Below, piece by piece: positions 8,177-17,118 of a DNA stretch of 64,000 nt. The stretch covers positions 493,334 to 557,333 of the forward strand of contig NZ_JARKNA010000002.1 of the NCBI RefSeq assembly GCF_029360765.1, given 5' to 3'. Within the stretch, counting starts at the first letter, position 1; every line of letters begins with the position of its first letter. A model generated the notes under the pieces. The model did not search any database. It saw only the letters and a program-made list of their open reading frames with translations, and was not told the DNA's origin. Made by a program: the position numbers and the translations under genes. This DNA comes from Terrimonas pollutisoli. Lineage in GTDB: Bacteria; Bacteroidota; Bacteroidia; Chitinophagales; Chitinophagaceae.

Positions 8177-10654
8177 ATGCATAAAATTTTTTTCCGGAAA
8201 AGCCGCAATGTCGTTTTTTTCTTTTGCTGTGTTCTGGTCAGCAAGAACTCCATAGCGCAGGATGATTATTATTTTACCCGGGGTTTATCGGTTAACGGCG
8301 TTCATCGCTATGGCAGGGAAGCGCTATACCAGGACAAACTGGCCTATAAGCTTTATACGAAAACGTTGGAAACTCCTGGAGAAGGAAAATCATTGGGTGA
8401 GAAAAATGACAAAGGCGAAGAGATCAAATGGCAGCCGGTAAAAGCCGACTCGGCCAATCGCTTCCGTGGTAGAGGATTTGGCGGTGGTGGCGGCTATCTT
8501 TATTTTACTTATACCGCTGAAAAAGCAAAAACAGCTCTACTGAATATAAGCGGTAACAGCGGGGTGTTTTTTAATAGCGAGTTGCATGCAGGTGATCCAT
8601 ACAACTCCGGCTGGCTCTACATTCCTGTGAAATTAAAAAAAGGATTGAATGAGTTGTACGTCCGTTCAGGTGGCATGATGACGGTTAAATTAGTTTTTCC
8701 TACTCAACCTATCCAGGTAAATACCGGTGATCCTACTCTGCCTTTTATTGTTTTAGGTAACGGTAACCAGTCCTTAAAAGCAGCCGTAGTAGTGATCAAC
8801 GCCTCTGCTGCTACACTGAAAAATTATGAAATCAAAAGTTTTATTGCGGGAAGAGAATTAACGACTGCCATCCCCGATATCCCGGCGATGACAACCCGCA
8901 AGGTAATATTTGAATTTAGCAGTGAAGGCATTTCAACAAAAGGTCAGCATGAATGTGTAATCCATCTGCAATACAAAGGCAAAGTTGTGGATGAAAAAAA
9001 GATTATGATCGATGCTGTAGAACCTGGCGACAAATACAGTGAAACTTTCGTGAGTGAAATTGACGGCAGCCTGCAATATTATGCGGTGACACCACAATCA
9101 CCATCCGGACCGCAACAGTCATCGGCCTTGTTTTTATCGGTTCATGGTGCCGGGGTGGAAGCAATAGGACAGGCAAGGGCTTACCGGCAAAAAGACTGGG
9201 GAACATTGGTGGCTGCTACCAATCGCCGGCCCCGGGGATTTAATTGGGAAGATTGGGGTCGCCTGGATGCTTTGGAAGTGCTGAGTATTGCGAAGCAAAA
9301 GTTACAGCCGGATCCCAAACAGGTTTATCTCACCGGTCATTCGATGGGCGGTCATGGCACCTGGTTTTTAGGGGCCACTTACCCGGATAAATGGGCGGCC
9401 ATTGCACCCTGTGCGGGTTATCCGACTTTAAAGGAATATGGCTCTGCCGATGGATTGATCCCCGCCAAAGGCGCTTCTGAAATGGAGCAGTTATTACTAC
9501 GTGCCAGCAATCAAAGTGATGTGCCAAGGCTGGCTTCCAATTATAAATCGCTGGGTGTATATATTTTTCACGGCGACTCTGATCGTACCGTGTCGGTAAA
9601 CTATGCACGACAAATGAGAAAGCTGCTAGCCGATTTTCATTCGGATATGAGTTATTATGAATACCCCGGTGGCGAACATTGGTTTGGTGATCAGAGTGTA
9701 GATTGGAAGCCGATTTTTGATTTTTTCAAATGGCATAGCATTGCGCCTGACAGCACCGTCGATAATATTGATTTTACAACAGCGAGCCCGGGTATTTCAT
9801 CTTCATATCGATGGGTATCTGTTGAACAGCAGGCATATCCTTTACAATACAGCCGTATCCGGTTAAGCAGAAATAAAAGAAATAACAGCATCACAGGCTC
9901 GACAGAAAATATTCGTTTGCTAAAACTAAAGGTGGATCAATTTGGCAGTAATGCGCAAGTAAAAATCTGGCTGGACAGCTTGAATGCAATACCATACACG
10001 ACCAAAACAAAGGATGATAGTATTCTTCTTGTTCGCCAGGATAATCAATGGATGATTACCGGCAAAGCTCCTGCAGAAGAAAAGGGACCGCAACGTTATG
10101 GAACTTTTAAAGAACCATTTAATCACCGGATGGTCTTTGTATATGGAACCAACGGAAATGCCGAAGAAAATAAATGGAATCTTAGCAAGGCAAAATATGA
10201 TGCGGAAACCTGGTATTATCGCGGCAATGGTGCGGTGGACATTATCGCCGATAAAGAGTATTCAGCAAAATATGCTGGCAGAAATGTCATCATCTATGGC
10301 AATGCTACCACCAATAGTGTTTTCAACAAATTGTTGAGCGATTGTCCGCTAAAAATTGAACGCAATAAAGTGACCGTTGGCAATGAGAGCTGGCAGGGAG
10401 ACGATCTTGCTGTGTATTTTACCTGGCCAATGAAAGGATCGGCAATTCATTCAGTAGGGGTGGTTGCCGGCACAGGATTGAAAGGTATGCAGGCTGCCAA
10501 TGCAAACCAGTATTTTGCCGGCGCCAGTGGTTTTCCCGATTTTATGGTCTTTCAGTTGGACATGTTGCAACAGGGATCAAAGGCGATAAAAATGGCTGGC
10601 TTTTTTGATAATCAATGGAAACTTTCCGCTGATAATTTTATTATAAATAAATAA
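8177..10654 (+). CDS. Secreted alpha/beta hydrolase (prolyl-oligopeptidase/esterase-like)
   Basis: The 825-residue protein starts with a signal peptide ending near SIAQ. Residues about 30-290 form a beta-rich region with a Gly-rich loop (RGRGFGGGGG). The hydrolase core contains FLSVHGAG (oxyanion region), the nucleophile elbow GHSMGGHG with Ser389, a likely Asp469 in HGDSDRTVS and His501 in GGEHWFG, a complete triad. The remaining 300 residues have no fold I can name. It could be a peptidase or an esterase acting outside the cytoplasm. It lies 120 bp upstream of the hydroxyproline genes, which makes release of hydroxyproline-containing peptides an attractive but unproven role. Confidence 0.82.
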   Translation: MHKIFFRKSRNVVFFFCCVLVSKNSIAQDDYYFTRGLSVNGVHRYGREALYQDKLAYKLYTKTLETPGEGKSLGEKNDKGEEIKWQPVKADSANRFRGRGFGGGGGYLYFTYTAEKAKTALLNISGNSGVFFNSELHAGDPYNSGWLYIPVKLKKGLNELYVRSGGMMTVKLVFPTQPIQVNTGDPTLPFIVLGNGNQSLKAAVVVINASAATLKNYEIKSFIAGRELTTAIPDIPAMTTRKVIFEFSSEGISTKGQHECVIHLQYKGKVVDEKKIMIDAVEPGDKYSETFVSEIDGSLQYYAVTPQSPSGPQQSSALFLSVHGAGVEAIGQARAYRQKDWGTLVAATNRRPRGFNWEDWGRLDALEVLSIAKQKLQPDPKQVYLTGHSMGGHGTWFLGATYPDKWAAIAPCAGYPTLKEYGSADGLIPAKGASEMEQLLLRASNQSDVPRLASNYKSLGVYIFHGDSDRTVSVNYARQMRKLLADFHSDMSYYEYPGGEHWFGDQSVDWKPIFDFFKWHSIAPDSTVDNIDFTTASPGISSSYRWVSVEQQAYPLQYSRIRLSRNKRNNSITGSTENIRLLKLKVDQFGSNAQVKIWLDSLNAIPYTTKTKDDSILLVRQDNQWMITGKAPAEEKGPQRYGTFKEPFNHRMVFVYGTNGNAEENKWNLSKAKYDAETWYYRGNGAVDIIADKEYSAKYAGRNVIIYGNATTNSVFNKLLSDCPLKIERNKVTVGNESWQGDDLAVYFTWPMKGSAIHSVGVVAGTGLKGMQAANANQYFAGASGFPDFMVFQLDMLQQGSKAIKMAGFFDNQWKLSADNFIINK

Positions 10655-10774
10655 CAATATTTCGTTCGGAAAGCAGCCAGTTAAAATTGGAGAAATATTA
10701 GTCATAATAAGTACAGCGCTATTGCCCGGCTGCTCTTAGCTTTGAATTTCGGATCAGTTTAAAAAAAAGTAATT

Positions 10775-11710
10775 ATGAATAAAACAATTTGGGAAGGTGT
10801 TTTTCCGGCGATGCTCACGCCATTTACAGCCAATGATACTATTGATTTTGGTTTGTTTGAAAAAAATATCCAGGCACAACTTGAAGCAGGAGTGGAAGGG
10901 CTTATTTTAGGTGGTTCCCTGGGTGAAGGAAGTACCCTGGAACAGGACGAAAAAATTCAGTTGTTGATTTATGCAACGGAAACGGTCAAAAAAGAAGTTC
11001 CTGTTGTATTAACGATTGCAGAACAGGCAACCCGTGCCGCCATTAAACTGGCGCAAGAGGCGGAGAAAAACGGGGCTTCCGGTTTAATGATTCTACCACC
11101 CATGCGTTACAAAGCTGATGACAGGGAAACCGTGGAGTATTTTAAGACCATTGCAGCCAATACGTCGTTGCCGATCATGATCTACAATAACCCGGTTGAC
11201 TATAAAATCGAAGTCACCCTGGATATGTTTGAGGAATTAGCAAAATGTCCCACGATTCAATATGTAAAAGAATCAACAAGGGATGTAACCAATATTACCA
11301 GGATGCGCAATCGTTTCGGTAATCGTTACAAATTGTTCTGCGGTGTCGATACGATTGTAATGGAAGAATTGATGTTGGGAGCCGATGGCATTGTAGGCGG
11401 ATTAGTAGATGCCTTTCCCAAAGAGACCGTAGCTATTTATAAATTGGTAAAAGCAGAGCGTTACAAGGAAGCGTTGGATATTTATCGTTGGTTCCTGCCT
11501 TTGTTGGAATTGGACATTCATCCCAAGCTGGTACAATATATTAAGCTGGCCGCAACGCAAACCGGTCTTTGCAGCGAATATGTAAGAGCTCCAAGATTGG
11601 TGTTGCAGGGAAAAGAAAGAGAAACAGTATTAACAACGATCAACAAAGCCATTGTTTCACGTCCCGCATTGCCTGATTATTTAAAATTACAGGCTGCGGT
11701 AAATGCCTGA
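10775..11710 (+). CDS. lhpC: Pyrroline-4-hydroxy-2-carboxylate deaminase (DapA family)
   Basis: The 311-residue TIM-barrel protein belongs to the dihydrodipicolinate synthase/N-acetylneuraminate lyase family: GGSLGEGSTL for substrate carboxylate binding, Tyr137 in IMIYNNP, and the Schiff-base Lys165 in QYVKEST. Next to a hydroxyproline 2-epimerase and an FAD oxidase, the best assignment is deaminase of the hydroxyproline pathway, which converts pyrroline-4-hydroxy-2-carboxylate to alpha-ketoglutarate semialdehyde. The specific reaction is inferred from context. TAGCTTTG at 10737-10744 is a perfect -7 box giving a short leader. Confidence 0.82.
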   Translation: MNKTIWEGVFPAMLTPFTANDTIDFGLFEKNIQAQLEAGVEGLILGGSLGEGSTLEQDEKIQLLIYATETVKKEVPVVLTIAEQATRAAIKLAQEAEKNGASGLMILPPMRYKADDRETVEYFKTIAANTSLPIMIYNNPVDYKIEVTLDMFEELAKCPTIQYVKESTRDVTNITRMRNRFGNRYKLFCGVDTIVMEELMLGADGIVGGLVDAFPKETVAIYKLVKAERYKEALDIYRWFLPLLELDIHPKLVQYIKLAATQTGLCSEYVRAPRLVLQGKERETVLTTINKAIVSRPALPDYLKLQAAVNA

Positions 11711-11739
11711 ATCTTTTGATTCTCGTATGAAGTACTTGT

Positions 11740-11766
11740 CTTTTCACTTTTGCCTTTTCACTTTTG
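11740..11766. repeat. Two tandem CTTTTCACTTTTG units
   Basis: A 13-nt unit appears twice, separated by one base, between the deaminase and epimerase genes. The same type of repeat occurs inside lpxB (54933-54964) and inside the DEXH helicase gene (61726-61763). Confidence 0.7.
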
Positions 11767-11782
11767 AGTTCTGTTTTTAATT

Positions 11783-12784
11783 ATGTCGTCTAAAACTTTT
11801 TTTTGTATTGATGCTCATACCTGTGGTAACCCTGTTCGTGTTGTAGCCGGTGGTGGTCCTTTCCTGGAGGGACAGAGCATGATGGATAAGCGGCTACATT
11901 TTTTAAAGGAATATGACTGGATACGCAAGGGACTGATGTTTGAGCCACGTGGTCATGATATGATGAGCGGAAGCATCTTATATCCACCACATGATGAACA
12001 GAATGATGTTGGCGTCCTGTTCATTGAAACAAGTGGTTGCCTGCCCATGTGCGGACATGGTACTATCGGCACCGTCACCATTGCAATTGAAGAAGGATTG
12101 ATTACCCCTAAAATACCGGGCAAACTGCGTTTGGAAACACCGGCAGGTTTAGTATTGGTCGAGTATCATCAGGAAGGGAAAAAGGTTAAGTCCGTTAAGC
12201 TCACGAATGTAAAATCATTTTTAGCGGCTGAAGGTCTTGAAGTAGAATGTCCTGAACTGGGAACAATAAAGGTGGATGTGGCCTATGGCGGTAATTTTTA
12301 TGCGATTGTTGATCCACAGGAAAATTTTCCGGGACTTGAGAATTATAAAGCCGACCAGTTGATTGCGTGGAGCCGTGTATGCCGCGAACGTTTAAATCAA
12401 ACGTATTCATTCATACATCCGGAGAATGAGCACATCAAAGGATTGAGTCATTTATTATGGACCGGTAAAACTATTTCGCCTGATGCCACCGCCCGTAATG
12501 CCGTGTTTTATGGTGATAAAGCCATTGACCGGTCGCCCTGTGGCACGGGGACATCTGCAAGAATGGCCCAATGGTTTGCTAAAGGAAAATTGAGAAAGGG
12601 TGATAAGTTTGTACACGAAAGTATTATCGGTTCGCAATTTATTGGCCGGATAGAAGAAGAAACGACTGTGGGTGATAAACCGGCCATTGTTCCGTCCATT
12701 GAAGGTTGGGCCATTGTATACGGGTATAACAATATAAAAATTGATGATGACGATCCATATGCGCATGGGTTCCAGGTGATATAA
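11783..12784 (+). CDS. 4-hydroxyproline 2-epimerase (proline racemase family)
   Basis: The 333-residue protein has both catalytic cysteines of the proline racemase superfamily: Cys90 in GCLPMCGHGTIG and Cys253 in DRSPCGTGTSA. Having both argues for an epimerase or racemase and against trans-3-hydroxyproline dehydratase, which has Thr at one site. With neighbouring deaminase and FAD oxidase genes, the expected reaction is trans-4-hydroxy-L-proline to cis-4-hydroxy-D-proline in the cytoplasm. ATG start 72 bp after the deaminase gene, probably the same operon. Proline racemase is the alternative. Confidence 0.88.
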   Translation: MSSKTFFCIDAHTCGNPVRVVAGGGPFLEGQSMMDKRLHFLKEYDWIRKGLMFEPRGHDMMSGSILYPPHDEQNDVGVLFIETSGCLPMCGHGTIGTVTIAIEEGLITPKIPGKLRLETPAGLVLVEYHQEGKKVKSVKLTNVKSFLAAEGLEVECPELGTIKVDVAYGGNFYAIVDPQENFPGLENYKADQLIAWSRVCRERLNQTYSFIHPENEHIKGLSHLLWTGKTISPDATARNAVFYGDKAIDRSPCGTGTSARMAQWFAKGKLRKGDKFVHESIIGSQFIGRIEEETTVGDKPAIVPSIEGWAIVYGYNNIKIDDDDPYAHGFQVI

Positions 12785-12790
12785 AACCCC

Positions 12791-12805
12791 CAACCCCTAA
12801 AGGGG
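12791..12805. repeat. CCCCTAAAGGGG-type palindrome
   Basis: CCCC, loop TAAA, GGGG, followed by CTTT, 9 bp after the epimerase stop. It is a short REP-like or weak terminator hairpin inside the hydroxyproline operon, similar in style to the palindromes at 939-961 and 1082-1100. Confidence 0.5.
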
Positions 12806-12911
12806 CTTTAATGAGACTCCGGAACTTTCAAAACCATAATTGCAAGAAGATTGTTTGATGGTCAGGGAAATGAAAATTTCAACATTAATCGGAAGATATA
12901 AATTATAAGAT

Positions 12912-14162
12912 TTGAAAAATGTTATTGTAATAGGCGGTGGTATCATTGGTTTGAGTGCAGCTTATTATTTACGTCAATCAGGTCACCAGGTAACGGTGAT
13001 TGATAAAGGTGATCTGCTGGATAATTGTTCCTACGGCAATGCCGGTTATGTTTGTCCCAGCCATTTTATTCCGCTGGCCACACCCGGTATTGTATGGCAA
13101 GGATTGAAATGGATGTTCAATTCAAGAAGTCCTTTTTATGTACAACCTGCATTGAACAGTGCGCTGATCAACTGGGGAATAAATTTTGTAAAAAGCGCAA
13201 CGAACAAACATGTTGAAAAATCAGCTGTTCCCTTACGGGATATCGCTATATTCAGTCAACTGGAATATCAATCGTGGATGAACACACCCGGTTTTGATTT
13301 TTCGTACGAGAAAAAAGGATTGCTGGAGGTGTTTCAGACGCGGCCGGTGGGAGAGCATGCCAAACACACGGTAGATAAAGCAAAAGAATTGGGACTGGAT
13401 GTGGCGCTATTAAGTTATGAAGAACTGCAGGCTTTAGAACCGCATACTAAGATCAATGGTCTCGGTGCGATACACTTTAAAGGTGATGCACATTTATATC
13501 CTAATAAACTGATGACCGCTTTGCTGGATCAGTTGAAAAAAATGAACGTGAATTTTGTCAGCCAGGAAGCGGTGACGAAATTTGAAAAGAACGGCACACA
13601 AGTCAAAAAAGTGATCACAGATAAGAAGGCTTATGAGGCAGATGAGTTTGTTATTGCGACAGGGTCATGGAGCCGGGAGATAGCTGCCCTCGCCGATGCA
13701 AAAATTTCCCTAATGCCGGGACGAGGGTATTCTGTCACGCTGGAAAATTCACCTTATTATCTCAATCACCCGGCCGTGCTGATGGAAGGACGGGTAGCCA
13801 TCACACCAATGGATGGTAACAAAATACGCTTCGGCGGTACGATGGAAGTCGTGCCCACCAAAACACCGCCGCGTTACAATAGGGTAGAAGGCATATTAAA
13901 TGCAGTAAAAAGATTTTTACCAGAATTTGATATTGCCATGCCTTCGACTGATAAAATCTGGTATGGATACCGTCCCTGTTCGGCAGATGGATTGCCTTAT
14001 ATTGGTCGCATCAAAAAATATAAAAATGTAGTAGTGGCAACCGGCCATGCCATGATTGGTCTCAGTCTCGGTGCAGGTACCGGCAAGCTGGTAGGTGAAT
14101 TGGTGGATGAAAAGAAAACGAGTTTGGATTTAAGTCCGTTTGAGGTGGAGAGATTTGGATAA
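12912..14162 (+). CDS. FAD-dependent D-hydroxyproline oxidase/dehydrogenase (DadA-like)
   Basis: The N-terminal dinucleotide-binding motif is VIVIGGGIIGLSAAYYL and the C-terminal FAD signature is VVVATGHAMIGLSLGAGTG; YGYRPCSADGLPYIG is typical of DadA-like amino-acid oxidoreductases. In this context it would oxidise cis-4-hydroxy-D-proline to pyrroline-4-hydroxy-2-carboxylate, the deaminase substrate. The start is a TTG (12912); no in-frame ATG lies close enough to keep the Rossmann motif intact. At 416 residues it has the normal family length. The pathway's last enzyme, alpha-ketoglutarate semialdehyde dehydrogenase, is not in this window. Confidence 0.85.
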   Translation: MKNVIVIGGGIIGLSAAYYLRQSGHQVTVIDKGDLLDNCSYGNAGYVCPSHFIPLATPGIVWQGLKWMFNSRSPFYVQPALNSALINWGINFVKSATNKHVEKSAVPLRDIAIFSQLEYQSWMNTPGFDFSYEKKGLLEVFQTRPVGEHAKHTVDKAKELGLDVALLSYEELQALEPHTKINGLGAIHFKGDAHLYPNKLMTALLDQLKKMNVNFVSQEAVTKFEKNGTQVKKVITDKKAYEADEFVIATGSWSREIAALADAKISLMPGRGYSVTLENSPYYLNHPAVLMEGRVAITPMDGNKIRFGGTMEVVPTKTPPRYNRVEGILNAVKRFLPEFDIAMPSTDKIWYGYRPCSADGLPYIGRIKKYKNVVVATGHAMIGLSLGAGTGKLVGELVDEKKTSLDLSPFEVERFG

Positions 14163-14173
14163 AAGAAATTAGT

Positions 14174-14413
14174 ATGAAATATCTTCTTTATGATAGCAAA
14201 TGGATTGAATGGATTTGTAGAATTTTAATTTCTTTAAACCTGGTTATCCCTGGCTTTACTTATTCAAGTCATTTTTATCCGCTGAATGTTTTAATAATTA
14301 CATTAATGGGGTTTTGGCTATACCTTTTCAAGGTCAAAATAATCTCATTGTTATTCCTGTTATTTGCTCTTTATATTAATTATGAACATTGGGGAATGCC
14401 ATACAGCGAATAA
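14174..14413 (+). CDS. Small membrane protein, unknown
   Basis: The 79-residue ORF starts with ATG 11 bp after the oxidase stop and has about three hydrophobic segments (ILISLNLVIPGF, NVLIITLMGFWLYLF, IISLLFLLFALYI), ending in a polar tail. I do not recognise the family. Close spacing suggests co-transcription with the hydroxyproline genes, but it may be unrelated. It is convergent with eboF, 27 bp away. Confidence 0.55.
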   Translation: MKYLLYDSKWIEWICRILISLNLVIPGFTYSSHFYPLNVLIITLMGFWLYLFKVKIISLLFLLFALYINYEHWGMPYSE

Positions 14414-14440
14414 CTTGATTTTAGCCCCAATAAATTTTCT

Positions 14441-15793
14441 TTATGAACCTGTTAGTTCATTCCAAATGACATCATACACATCGGTTGCCCTTACCTGCTG
14501 ATCTTTTACTTTATCAGCCACTAATACAGCATGATTTTTTTTATCTGCTTCCAGTCTTCCGTGTGATCCTTTTACCAGTGTTGCATCAAGGGGAATAACG
14601 TCCATCACATAGCGTAAGGCTAACTTTTTTCTTAATAGTTTATAGCCAGCCCTTGCTTTGGATGTCATAAATAATTCAACCGGGTCATAGCCGGGCTTTT
14701 TATGAATGTCTACCACTCTTGCATAATCGGGAGCTTTTGCATCGTCCAGCCAGAAATAATAGGTAAACCAGCTTTGTTTATCGGCAACAGCCACTAAATC
14801 GCCGGACCGTTCATGGTCGATATGATACTGTCGTTGCTCCTCTTTATCCAAAATCAACTGTACCCCGGGTACTTGTTTGATTATTTTTTTTACTTCGTCA
14901 GTCAGCGATTTATCGTTTACATAAATATGTGCCACCTGGTGATCAGCCACAGCAAATGCTTTCGAAGCACCGGCATCTAACAGTTCAAGGCCACGTTCGG
15001 TTCTTATTTGCAGCAAACCATTTTTGCGTAGCTCCCTGTTAAGATGTATTGGACGGCTCACATTCGTAATGCCATACTCCGACAGTAAAATGATCTTTGC
15101 GTTTTTAGTAGTATAATGATTCACCAATTGCTCGACTACTTTATCGATTTCAGCCAGATCTTTTGCAATAGCCGAAATATCCTGACCAAATTTTTGCAAA
15201 CAATAATCCAAATGTGGCAGATAGATCAGCGTTAATGTCGGGTCATATTTTTTATCCGTATAAATCGATGCGTCGGCGATCCATTGGGTGGATGAAATAT
15301 CCGTAGCCGGTCCCCAGAATTTAAATAAAGGAAATTGTCCCAGTTCTTTTTGCAATTCATCTCTTAACTCCGCCGGGTGCGAATAACAATCCGGTATTTT
15401 TCTGCCATCCGCTAAATAATTCGGCCTCGGCGTTACAGAATAATCAGCACCCGAATACATATTATACCACCAAAACATTTTGGAACAGGTAAATGAAGGA
15501 TCGGCCCTTTTTGCCCGTTCCCAAATTTTTTCAGCCAGCACTAATTTGTTGGATTGCTTCCAGAATTTTATTTCACTGTCAGTCTCATCGTACCAGCCAT
15601 TGCCAACTATGCCATGTTCTGCGGGCCATTTACCTGTGACAAAAGTCGATTGTACCGAAGTGGTGACGGCCGGTAGCATCGGTTCGATCGTATTCAACCC
15701 TTTTTCGGTAGTATATTTTTTTAGAAAAGGAGTATGCTCATTGATCAGCGAAGAAGACAATCCTACAATATCGATGACAACGGTTTTGTGCAT
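14441..15793 (-). CDS. eboF: EboF-like alkaline phosphatase/nucleotide pyrophosphatase
   Basis: The 450-residue protein is a type I phosphodiesterase/nucleotide pyrophosphatase-like member of the alkaline phosphatase superfamily: VVIDIVGLSSSLI at the N-terminus (metal-binding Asp), a nucleophile region VTTSVQSTFVTGKWPAEHG where the Thr/Ser after the TTS is expected to act, LPHLDYCLQKFG and KGSHGRL for further metal ligands. In the ebo cluster this is the final gene. No signal peptide is visible. It is the last gene of the D-E-F half of the operon, 107 bp after eboE with a stem-loop between. Substrate unknown. Confidence 0.82.
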   Translation of the reverse strand: MHKTVVIDIVGLSSSLINEHTPFLKKYTTEKGLNTIEPMLPAVTTSVQSTFVTGKWPAEHGIVGNGWYDETDSEIKFWKQSNKLVLAEKIWERAKRADPSFTCSKMFWWYNMYSGADYSVTPRPNYLADGRKIPDCYSHPAELRDELQKELGQFPLFKFWGPATDISSTQWIADASIYTDKKYDPTLTLIYLPHLDYCLQKFGQDISAIAKDLAEIDKVVEQLVNHYTTKNAKIILLSEYGITNVSRPIHLNRELRKNGLLQIRTERGLELLDAGASKAFAVADHQVAHIYVNDKSLTDEVKKIIKQVPGVQLILDKEEQRQYHIDHERSGDLVAVADKQSWFTYYFWLDDAKAPDYARVVDIHKKPGYDPVELFMTSKARAGYKLLRKKLALRYVMDVIPLDATLVKGSHGRLEADKKNHAVLVADKVKDQQVRATDVYDVIWNELTGS

Positions 15794-15831
15794 GGTGAAA
15801 CGGATGGTTTAAAGTTATAGGTTCATAAATT

Positions 15832-15871
15832 GTTACCAGTTACCTGTTGCTTGTTACTGGTAACCGGTAAC
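15832..15871. repeat. Intercistronic hairpin between eboE and eboF
   Basis: GTTACCaGTTACC and GGTAACcGGTAAC pair over 13 positions with one mismatch around a 14-nt loop. Each arm is itself a tandem GTTACC repeat. No T-run, so it is more likely an mRNA-stability or processing element than a terminator. Confidence 0.65.
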
Positions 15872-15900
15872 ATGGCGTATGCAATGCAATCAACACGGCG

Positions 15901-17118
15901 CTAGGAAACCTGGAGCTCTAAATTTTCCCGCACCCATTCCAATTCGCGGATGATGGAATCGGTTATAGTCAGCTTTAATGAGTCGGGTAATACTTCCCAG
16001 GTATAAGTTTCAATTTCCAGGTGATTGGTCATTCGTTGCTGCTTATGATAGTTTAATACCGTAACAATATCCTGTTGAGTTGATTGCAACACACCAAAGT
16101 TTTCTACAAAAATCGGTACATGAAAATGCGAACGCCATTCGATGGCGGAAGGGTTGGCTGCATCTTTCAACGCATCGGGCAGATCCCGGTATTTTTTAAA
16201 ACTTCCATCCTGCTGCAACGCAATCACCTGGTGCAGGTAAGTGGATTCATTAAACTGTTTAAACGCATTCATTACTTCGCCTCTTTCGGCAGTCGTTGAT
16301 GAAAGCCTTGCTTTCAATGCAGCACTGATCTGTATCTTACCAATGCGGATATTTTTTTGCTTCAATAAATCAATCACCTGCCGGTGATCCTCGAACCCAA
16401 CCGCAAAATGACAAATATCATAACAGAGTTGAATATGCTCCTTGATTGTAGCTGTTGCTTTTTCAGTGGTCCAGTTAAATCGCTCCGTCAATAACGGCAC
16501 ACCGATTGGCAAAAGATAATTATCATACCATCGAATAAATTCCATCCCGGTTTCGAGCAGGCCATCGGGTTCAGGCTCTATGTCGATGTGAATGGATTCT
16601 CCCGTCTTGGTTTTAATGCTGATGAGTTCCAATACAACTTCAAGCAAACGACTTGTTGTTTCTTTAAAAATATCATCCAGTTGATCAGCATCATGCCAAT
16701 GGCGATACGAAAGCGGTGAGGTAGAGATACCTCCATCGATCCCTTCAGGAAGAAGAACGGATAAAATATTGGCTAAACGAATAGTATAATCAACCCGATC
16801 TTGTGTGGACCAGTCAGGTTCATGAACTTTGTCTTTTACAACGGTATGATGAAAGTTGCCAAACGGAAAACCATTCATGGTAAAAACATAACAGTCATTG
16901 GCTTTCAGCCAATCAAGAAACGCGGAGAGATTGGTTGATTCCTGGAGATCAAGACTGGCTTTATCAGACAAGCGTAATCCGATTCCAAATGATTTTCCCC
17001 CACTGCATTTTTCTATGATCAGCGGGATATGTTTTTGCAACTCCAAAAAATGTTGTTCCCAGGTTTCGCCGGGGTGAATATTGCTGCAATAAGTCAGATG
17101 TCCGTAGTTGCTGTCCAT
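15901..17118 (-). CDS. eboE: EboE-like TIM-barrel metabolite protein
   Basis: The 405-residue protein resembles xylose-isomerase-type TIM barrels: SNIHPGETWEQHF near the N-terminus, IHIDIEPEPDGLLE, LCYDICHFAVGFEDH and SHFHVPIF supply the usual barrel metal ligands (Glu, Asp, His, His). EboE members are annotated as metabolite-traffic proteins, and in cyanobacteria the cluster helps move a scytonemin precursor to the periplasm. The start overlaps the eboD end by 25 bp, which indicates translational coupling. What substrate is handled in this organism is not known. Confidence 0.83.
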   Translation of the reverse strand: MDSNYGHLTYCSNIHPGETWEQHFLELQKHIPLIIEKCSGGKSFGIGLRLSDKASLDLQESTNLSAFLDWLKANDCYVFTMNGFPFGNFHHTVVKDKVHEPDWSTQDRVDYTIRLANILSVLLPEGIDGGISTSPLSYRHWHDADQLDDIFKETTSRLLEVVLELISIKTKTGESIHIDIEPEPDGLLETGMEFIRWYDNYLLPIGVPLLTERFNWTTEKATATIKEHIQLCYDICHFAVGFEDHRQVIDLLKQKNIRIGKIQISAALKARLSSTTAERGEVMNAFKQFNESTYLHQVIALQQDGSFKKYRDLPDALKDAANPSAIEWRSHFHVPIFVENFGVLQSTQQDIVTVLNYHKQQRMTNHLEIETYTWEVLPDSLKLTITDSIIRELEWVRENLELQVS

